A stretch of DNA of 64,000 bases from Tetranychus cinnabarinus (Eukaryota; Arthropoda; Arachnida; Trombidiformes; Tetranychidae), in assembly GCA_022266195.1 (NCBI GenBank), contig WHVY01000005.1, forward strand, positions 1,488,001-1,552,000. Direction: 5' to 3'. Of the stretch, positions 55,550 through 64,000 are shown piece by piece. Both the position numbers and the translations under genes were made by a program. Under the pieces are notes generated by a model. It searched no databases. It was not told the origin of the DNA and was given only the letters and a program-made list of their open reading frames with translations. The stretch's first letter is position 1, and each line of letters starts with the position of its first letter.

Positions 55550-58500
55550 TTAAACAAGTTTAGCATCTTTTGCCATCTTATAAAACTCAGATTCGTTGTT
55601 TTTCAACAGATTATCCGGAGAATCATATTCAATTATTTGCCCTTTATCCATCACGATGACTTTGTCATAGTCCATGATAGTATTCAAACGATGAGCAATC
55701 GTAACAATAGTACAATCTTTGAATTGTTTTCTAATTGTTTGCTGAATCAATTCGTCTGTTTCCACATCTACTGCTGCTGTAGCTTCATCAAGAACAAGAA
55801 TTTTAGATTTTCGCAGCAGAGCTCGAGTTAAGCAAACAAGTTGCCTCTGACCAACACTGAGGTTATCTCCACCTTCAGTAATTTCATAATATAGTTGGTT
55901 ATCCAACGAGACTACAAAGTCTTTTAAATTTGCTTGTTCAAGAGCATCGTAAATTTCATTATCAGTATGCATTTCCAAGGGATCAAAGTTTCTTCTAAAT
56001 GAACCAGAAAAGAGCACAGGATCTTGAGGTATAACAGTTAATCGTGAACGTAGATCATGAAGTCCTAATCGAGATATATCTTCATCATCAATCGTAATAG
56101 TTCCGTCAGTGGGTTCAATTAAACGGAATAGAGCTAACGTCAATGATGATTTACCTGCACCAGTTCGTCCAACAATTCCAACTTTTTCGTTAGATTCTAT
56201 GCAACAAGTGATGTTTCTCAATACCAAATCGAGACCAGGTCGATATCGAGTTGAATATTTGTTAAATGTAATTCGACCCTCAAAAGGCCAATCTTTTGAT
56301 GGTCTATGAGACGGGTTGACCCATGGTGCCTGTAAGCAAATTAAAAAGTATTAATCGAAAAGTAATAATAGCTTTTCAGTGTCAATACGAGAAAATTTTT
56401 CCATGCTTGACCTAATAAGTCAGTATCTAATCAAATTGAAATTCATCTTCACCTCAGCATGCAATTTTGTGTATTCCAAGCAACGCTCAACGGAAACTAA
56501 ATTATTTTCAAGGTCAGAAAATGAACGAACTAACATGTCCAAAATACTAGTTATTTGGGATGCATTACTGATGGAAAGTCCTATTTTCCCAGGACTCATG
56601 CTTCCACGGCCAATTACAGCGTAAAGTGCAGTCGATGTTACAATAATGTTGCCAAGTAATTCAAGTCTAACTGATAACCAACGACTAGCGGCAAGATTGG
56701 CCATAGATGCACTGTTGTTTACATCAACCAATTTGAATAATTTTTCCGAGAATCGATCTGTTGCTTGATAAGCTCTGATTGAAGTTGAACCTGTAACTGT
56801 TTCAGTATAATGTGAGAATATGGGTGAACGAGTAACTCCATCGATTCGCCTTAATTGTCGTGAACTTGCGATGTATATTTTCTGAGCAAGAAGAAAAATT
56901 AATCATTAACGATTTGAACATTTAACGAACGGTTTTAAATGAGGAAATCAAATATCAATACCTGAATCAAAATATAAACCAAAGCAAGAATAATGATCAT
57001 TATTACCAAGAATGGTGTTTCCTTAATTATAATTATAACTGCAGTAACCGAACTAAATACTCTGATCAGAAGTTGCTGTATACTAAAGCTCATTGCTGTA
57101 TCAGCTAAATCGATATCTTTAGTGAATCTGTTCAAAATCCGTCCTGTAGGTGTGGAATCAAAGAATGACATTGGTGCTCGAATTAAACGTGACAACATTT
57201 GTTCATGAATCCACCGTGAACCTTCGACAACAGCGATACACAGCACCAATGTACTGGCCAAGATGAAAATTGTTTGAAAAGTGCCCAATATAGCGTAAAC
57301 TATTAATCGTTTATTTCGCAAGGCTGTATTATGGTAGTTGAGAGGATTTAAATAGTCATCAGCCCAATCTGTCAACCATAGACTTGAGGCTAAAATGAAA
57401 CCACTGAAAATGGTGAAAAATAATAATATGACAGAACAGTTTTTCCAACCAATGGCCTTGATATAATCAAAGTAAACCTTGGAACTAACTGAGCTAGTTT
57501 CAGCAGTTTCAGCTTCAATCAGTTTGAATTTGTCTTCTTTCGCGTCATTTTTCGATGTTGCTCTTGATTTTTTACTTTGACTTTGCCTAGTGTGTGATGC
57601 TCGACGACGAATGGCCGAAGTCTCTGAGTCAGCAGAAGATATGGATCGGGTGAGTGATAGCCTTTGGTCAAGCTCTAAAGCTTTAACAAAACTTTCGTCT
57701 TCAGGATCCAACTCATCTTCTTGTTCAACCTGATATTGAACAATGAAGTTGAAAAATTCACCCTTTTTAGCCATCAGTTCACTAAAAGTTCCACTTTCGT
57801 AGATTTTTCCATCCCTCAAGACAATTATTTCATCTGCTTGCGGTAAGAATGTGATTCTGTGAGTGACCAAAAGTCGAGTCTTATTTTTAAGTAAACCTTT
57901 GTTTCCAATTACTTTTTCAAATAAATGTTTAGCAACATGAGCATCGACAGCTGAGAGTGGATCATCCAAAAGGTAAATATCTGAATCTGAGTAGACTGCA
58001 CGAGCAATGGAAACACGTTGTTTTTGTCCACCGGATAAATTAATTCCTTTCTCACCAATTTCAGTCAAGTCGCCTCCTGCTAATATCTTCAAGTCAGGTG
58101 TCAACGCACAGGCTTCAATAACTTGATCGTATTTTTCTTGAACAAAGGGTGACTCAAACAAAATATTGTCTCGAACTGTTGCATTTTGTATCCAAGATGA
58201 TTGGGGTACATAAGCAACTTTGCCATCTACATTTACAGTGCCATGTTTCTTGTACAAATCACCTAGAATAGCAGACAGTAGAGTAGATTTACCAGAACCA
58301 ACAACACCGACAACAGCAACCAATTTTTGCTTCTCAACTTGTAAGTTTATATCTTTAAGGGTTGGTTCTTCATCACGAGACCAAGAAAAGGTTGCATCCT
58401 TTACTAGTATTGGATTAGTTGAATCAGGATTATGATTAATGGATTCAGTATCGAGTTCATCTCCCGCGAGAAATTTATTTATCCTTTTCACCGATACCAA

Positions 58501-60869
58501 AAACTGCAAAATGAAATGTTCAATGAAATTAAAAGTAAGACAAACTACAAGCAAACTTCATACTTCATATAAAGACACTTCATACTTACACTTGCTCCGA
58601 AGGTTAATACGATTGGGAGATAATTTAATGGCATAGTTAGAGTATTTATCAGTGTTATTGATACAAAAGCTTTATTTGCATCAAGAATATGATTTTTATC
58701 AATCAACACATAGGATGCGAAGGAAACTACCGTAATCTAGTTATAAATAAAGAAAGCACTTAGAATTAATCAAAATCTTAGGTATAAATGTACTTACCAG
58801 AAAAGATAAAGAAGCAAAAGAAAACGTGATTCCTCCCATCCAAAGCGCCTGAGCTCTCAAAAATTTAATTTCATTTTTTCTAATTGACGCAACAATGTCA
58901 CCAAAAGCGCCTTCCCAAGCATATAATTTCAAGACTTTCATTCCATTTAAAACTTCTGAAACTAATTTTGATCGAGAATCCTTTTCTTTCATCAGAGCGA
59001 CTTGACATGCTTGGAATCGACTTGCAATGAAACCATTGTAAGGGACAAGAAGTAATATGACTGATAGGCCAATGAACGATGAAACACCCAACTTTCTCCA
59101 AAGCAAGTATATGGTGATCGCCAGTTGAAGTGGGGCAGACCATATAATGTTAACGATACCAAAATAGTCAATGACACGTTGAGCATCAACCGCCATTATG
59201 TTGACAATTTCACCAGTAGTGTAATCACGTTTTCCATGACTTGAAAGCTTGATGTTCTGTCAATTTTCAATTGCAATAAATAATTAGTTTAGCAGCTTAT
59301 TAGATTATGTAGATTAGTGTGTTTTGTCTTACTTTTTTATAAATAATCGAGAAGAGTGTTGCTTTCATTCGTATCACTACTACTTGCGTCCAAAATTCGC
59401 TTTGAGATTCTAGAATTGATTGCATAAGTGAAGAAATAAACATAGCAGCTGCGATAATATAGCCTCTCCCTACCGGGTGATCGGAGATGACAAATGCTAT
59501 CAAAGCATCCATTAATTGTGGGCCAGCAAAGATAAGTAAAGTTGAGCAAAATTTGCATACAACACCAAGAAGGAAAGTGGGCCAAAACGATTTTACCAGA
59601 ATTTTCAAAATGTCTGTTCTCTGGTCTTTTAAACGAAGTTTTGCCTCAACAGAAGTGATCTTCTTTTCGATAACTGGTGCGGTGTTTGGTCCCCTCAAGC
59701 TCCACATGTCTGATTGTAAAAGTGTCCTACGGAAGCCTCGAATGGCCATTGAATCAAACCATGTGAAAAACAGTTTACTGATGAAAGGCGAGCTCTCAAA
59801 AGGACACGCATTCTGTATGAAATGAGTTGAAAGAAAACAGAATTACATGAGAAAGATAATTAAAACGAAAAGAAATAATCTTTACCTCGCTTTCTTTACT
59901 CGGCGTTTCTTTTTTCGTATCAGCAACACAATAAAGCAACAGTTGGCAGAGTACACCAGAAGTTTGTAGAGATTTGTTGACCACATCAGTTTTGTCAAAT
60001 GACCAAGAGAATTCATCCTTTAAAACAATCAAATTTCCAATTGTTAAATAACAAATAAAATGTATAAAAAATATAATTGATTGAATAAAAAATATTGAAT
60101 ACTTACACGATGCTCCAAAGTAACTATAAGGGTATACAAATTGAAAACTGAATAGATAGTCATAAGAAACCAATAAATGGTTAATAACACTGAAGTTTGG
60201 ACTCCTTTTGCCCGATGATACCAAATTAGCCATAATGAAAGTAACTAAAAGATATAAATTTAGATAAATCACAATTAGAATCAAAATTAGAAATAAAGAA
60301 AATCAAAAGAGGTCAATTTAGAGTAACAGTGAAACACATGTTAGAGCAACTTACATAAGTTGAAAGCTTAATAGATGGAGTTAGGTAAGCAGTTGGATAG
60401 ACAACTTGATCATTTTCAAATTCAATCAAAGAATCAATCAATTCGTAAATGCTCGATACAACGAGAACCAATCCAATTGTCTGTATCAAAAAAAACAAAT
60501 AAATCAAAATAAAGTCAATTTTCATTCAACAAAAACATTAAATTATAAAAATATCAAAATATCTGAATGAAAGATACTCAACCAATTTTAAAGCAATAAA
60601 TAAAGTCCAAGAATGCTTTTTATGTGAATTTGATTTCAAGAAAAAAACTGAGAAGGGCAATGAAAGGTAAAGGTAGAACCAAGTAACCCAAAGTAAAAAG
60701 GTATCAGTGAAGCATGGTGAGATTACGAATGAATTCGAGTTCCATTGTTCAACCAAATCCTGTAAATGGATAAATAAACGAAGAGTTACATCTGAGTTAC
60801 CTTTACTCCGATGAATTGAATGAATTAACTCACCCATGGATTGTAACCACAATAACTTTCAAGTACCAT
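55550..60869 (-). CDS. ABCC (MRP1-like) ATP-driven efflux transporter, copy 2
   Basis: Same 11-exon structure and domain order as the gene at 26836-32187 (TMD0, TMD1, NBD1, TMD2, NBD2), ATG at 60869-60867. All Walker A, signature and Walker B motifs are intact. The two proteins differ at four of 225 positions in the last exon's NBD2 block (for example Asp/Glu and Thr/Ser). They differ more in the linker after NBD1, where one has KALEREKKLSLTRS and the other KALELDQRLSLTRS. The NBD1 signature reads LSGGQKQRVSIARA here and LSGGQKQRVAIARA in copy 1. No frame break was seen, so both copies appear functional. They likely export organic-anion conjugates. Confidence 0.93.
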
Positions 60870-62018
60870 GTTTGAAAGTGAATTAGACTAGACTCATTGG
60901 AATTGATTCATCGAGAGACTAATGATGCAATTCAATCAACATTTAGTTTCCATATTCTTCCACTTAATGATTGATTCCTTTATAAAATAATAGATCTTTA
61001 TAGCCACTCAATACTTAGTTATCTTGAAACTTATCTGTACTCGCTAAGCTTTTGTGATCTAATGATAGCTCGCATCCGTGTAGTGAGCATGAAATAGCAA
61101 GTTCACACATGTTAATAAAGATTTATCATGGAATGACCTTGAGCTCGAAAACCTTGTGCTAAAATCAAAGTGATTATTTGAATTAATTTGAATTAAGATT
61201 GAATTAATGTTTAAATATTAATATCAATAGTTGTGACAAGTAATTTACACCAAGAATGGGTTATTAAGATGACAAGAGCTTAAATCTGAGACCCAAGTTG
61301 CTTTATCTAAGGGTTGCACTTCATATTGAGATAACCATGCAATAGCAATATAAATTACCCTCGAAAGTCAATGATTTTACACTTGCTTCTTGTGATAATC
61401 GAAAATTGGAATAAATCTATTTTTAATTTCTGAGAAATTGTGATTTTCTTTCAAGTAATTAAAGCTCCTTTTCATTAAGTTTCAACCTTTTTTTCGTTAT
61501 AAATTTCGATTAAATCCAATATAATTTCAACTTTGATAACAAATAATTCATTGTAAAACTCTTGGAGTGATAAATTTTTAAAATATCAAATGAACCTTTG
61601 AATAAAATGTATTCCAATGAATACCATCCGAGGAGATTGATATATTATAACACAATCAATACACTAAAATATATTAATTGACAGATAATTGTGACAAAAG
61701 TATCGATTATCCAACAAATAATTATCAGTATTACATGAATCTGATTTTGAAACATCCCATGAACGAAAGAGAAATAATGAGAAAAAATTCGTTGATTGAA
61801 AATTGAAAAAAAGCAATATTATTGTACTAGATGAGTAAATTTTAATGAATTGTATTGATTTTAAGGATCAATCTGGTTGAATCTCATGTTAATCTAAAAA
61901 TGAATCAAAAATTTATCCCAATATAAGTAACTTGTCAAAGTCAGTCTGTAAATCAATAGAGAAAGTTGATTCCTTGTTACATTTTGGACAAGATAATACA
62001 ATTTATTGTAATATAATC
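60870..62018. promoter_or_regulatory. Divergent promoter region between ABCC copy 2 and the glutamate receptor gene
   Basis: Counterpart of 32188-33269, about 1.15 kb, with several small indels, including an extra segment near 61800-61850 and about 61905-61925. It should drive both genes. No individual sites are claimed. Confidence 0.5.
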
Positions 62019-64000
62019 ATGATAATGAAATTAAATATCATAATGGTTTACTCATTAATAATGATTACCAGTTCAACCAAAATAGGTAACAAAACCTTTA
62101 CTTTATTGTGCAAACCCAAATAGTAAAAAACAATTTAACATTTACTTATCAACAGGTTTAATTGTGAACCCAAATGATCGGCTAATTGTTTCAATTGTTG
62201 AACAAGCTTTGATTGATTATAAAACGATTGAACCAAATGAGGTTTCCTTGGTTGTGATGAGAAATGATTATCCATGTGACCAGCAATTTGATTTAATTTT
62301 TGACTATTCAATTAACAACAACATCAACTTGAACAATACCCAGACCAAATTGGTGTCAATTAATGATCAACAAATTAGTTCATCATGTTCAAATAATACA
62401 CTAATTGTTCGCTCACCAAACTACATTTTAATTCGTTCAGTTGAGACTCTCGTCAATCAATACAACTTGGATAATGTTTACATCTTTTGTGACTCTGAAT
62501 TGGGTAAGTAAACTGGTAATGAAATTTTTTCACTTTTACTAAATTGTCTCGTTTCCAATTAGAATTGAAGGTTAATCATTTTGAATTGTTTGATTCAACA
62601 TCAGTTAAATTGATTTGGAATCAGTTTAATGTAAATTCTGACGAAAATTTGGTCAATTTATTGAATAATGTAAAGCTAAGTAACTTCACTAATATTCTGG
62701 TTATTGGTGAACCAGTTTCCATCAACAAACTGTTGGACATTGTAAGTTTGAAAAGCTGGTCAAAGTGATGAAATATTCATCCTTAGATTCGGAAAAGATT
62801 GTTATGAAAAAATATTATTCATGTTGATGTTGGAATTGAATTGTCTCTTTATTTTGATATTAAAAACTCCAATTTAAAGGAAATTTGAAGCTTTCGTTTT
62901 CTTATTTTGCTTGCGATTAGATTCAAAGATTTGGTTTATTTAGACAACCTTATACTTGGTTTACTTTAACAAAGGTAATTGTAATTTAACCATTAAATTT
63001 TAATAGTTTCATCCATTTATTAAACATTATATTAATTGACTGTTAATGCGTTTGTTATCTGGACAGAGCTTGAACAAGGTAAAGTGTACTTCATGTAAAC
63101 ATGGACAAATGATCAACATTGAACCCACTCAGTCAATGCTTCACGAGTACTCGTACAAACCCAATTTAACCAGTCTGGTTGAACCAGAAAATTCAATTGA
63201 TGTCTATTTCTATTATGATTTAACTCGCTTGATATTGCATTCGCTTGATTGGCACAAACAAACTGTTGAACAATTTATCCATTTTAATGGATCAACATTT
63301 ATAAATGATACAAAGTCATCATTTGTCAACTCGATACATTCATTAATTCAATCTTGCAATCACATGGGGCGTTATGGTGATTGGATAATGAACAACATTG
63401 AAATGGATAATCAATTAGAAGGCAATTTGAGATGCAATACTATGTACCAATCGTTATCAATGAAACTCACCAAGAAGACTAAATTATTCAATAAATACGA
63501 ATCGAAAGTAATTGGTTACATGGATATGAGTCAATCGAAGGGAAATGTCTATTTTACTTCACCAATATTGGAATCGAAAGAACGTTTTTTAAGAGTTGTA
63601 ACAATTCTGGTAAGCAATTCGATACTTTATTTACATTGAATAAATTTTTCAACTCTTCTGTTTCTTCAGAAATATTGATGCTTTTATATTGATTATAAAC
63701 AAAGCCAGACTAATTCAATGATGAAAAACAATACCGAAAGACATTTTAAACCAAAAAGAGAATAAAGTTTTACATTGAAATCATTTCACTTTGAAAATTT
63801 AGATCTTTTACCAGCAAATATTTGATCGTTTCAGTAAATTTGCAAGCTTATTAAAACTAATAAACATATTAAAATCGTCCATGAATATGTAAATTGAGTT
63901 CTTGTTGCTGTTTTTAGGATGTTAAATTGCAATTCTATCACTTTTGTAACGATCTTCCTCAACATCAAATATGCAGTATTTTTGTTTTTATTAGGTTGAT
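62019..64000 (+). CDS. Ionotropic glutamate receptor-like, amino-terminal part (runs off the window)
   Basis: Exons 62019-62085, 62156-62503, 62563-62741, 62921-62974 and 63067-63609 join in frame by GT/AG to 397 residues; a sixth exon may start at 63995 after TTTTTATTAG. ATG 62019 gives a signal peptide (MIMKLNIIMVYSLIMITSST). The rest fits an extracellular amino-terminal domain. A block with YILIRSVETLVNQYNLDNVY followed by a CDSE resembles the beta-alpha-beta unit of receptor periplasmic-binding folds. The last exon ends FLRVVTIL, the usual opening of the ligand-binding domain (LRVVT.LE.PF), at about residue 390, the right distance from the N-terminus. The ligand cannot be told from this part. 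Similarity is remote; a different ANF-receptor-type protein is the alternative. Confidence 0.68.

Larger units (their letters stand above)
55467..62370. repeat. Segmental duplication, copy 2 (partner 26756-33615)
   Basis: Direct copy of 26756-33615, including coding, intron and promoter sequence. The right edge here is only the point where copy 1 is truncated; the receptor gene simply continues. Confidence 0.93.

Noticed and set aside
1..64000. tRNA, rRNA or CRISPR loci
   Set aside because: No tRNA A/B-box pair with a foldable cloverleaf, no rRNA-like sequence and no spaced short direct-repeat array were seen.

Overview
The window is AT-rich eukaryotic nuclear DNA. Genes are split by short introns (about 60-400 bp) with GT/AG ends. 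The gene set is metazoan: a Shaker-type potassium channel, full-length ABCC/MRP transporters and an ionotropic glutamate receptor. Short introns, compact spacing and a duplicated ABCC gene fit an arthropod, perhaps an acariform mite such as a spider mite. The species is an inference and cannot be proved from this sequence.

Layout. 1-1832 holds no recognisable gene. 1837-14441 is one complete Ty3/gypsy-type LTR retrotransposon on the minus strand: 982-bp LTRs that look identical, a CAAG target duplication, a primer-binding site, and one uninterrupted 10.2-kb ORF encoding Gag-Pol plus a roughly 1,300-residue third module. That module carries a RING-like zinc finger and a domain resembling REXO1-type 3'-5' exonucleases with the catalytic residues replaced. 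18040-20191 is the Shaker channel (plus strand, 3' exons). 21041-25446 is a 14-exon minus-strand gene for a 995-residue type I membrane protein with three PAN/apple-like cysteine modules. 26836-32187 is an ABCC transporter (minus), head-to-head with a broken first part of a glutamate receptor gene at 33270-33615.

33616-55466 is an island of mobile and repeated DNA. It contains a 1.26-kb Tc1/mariner element inside or beside another decayed transposase, a 3.65-kb palindrome whose arms each carry an identical small secreted cysteine-containing peptide gene, a Tc3-like relic, and a decayed env-bearing Ty3/gypsy-type endogenous retroelement followed by zinc-finger ORFs. It also contains a relic of the third module of the first element, a 503-bp MITE and a fold-back repeat.

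55550-60869 is a second ABCC copy, about 98% identical to the first over the C-terminal nucleotide-binding domain. It is again head-to-head with a glutamate receptor gene (62019 to window end), here intact. So 26756-33615 and 55467-62370 are a direct segmental duplication, with the first receptor copy destroyed and the mobile-element island between the copies.

The most unusual content is the third module of the intact retrotransposon with its second relic at 51.9-53.0 kb, and the palindromic secreted-peptide cassette. Reading frames in both retroelements are described as they stand; nothing has been reconstructed.
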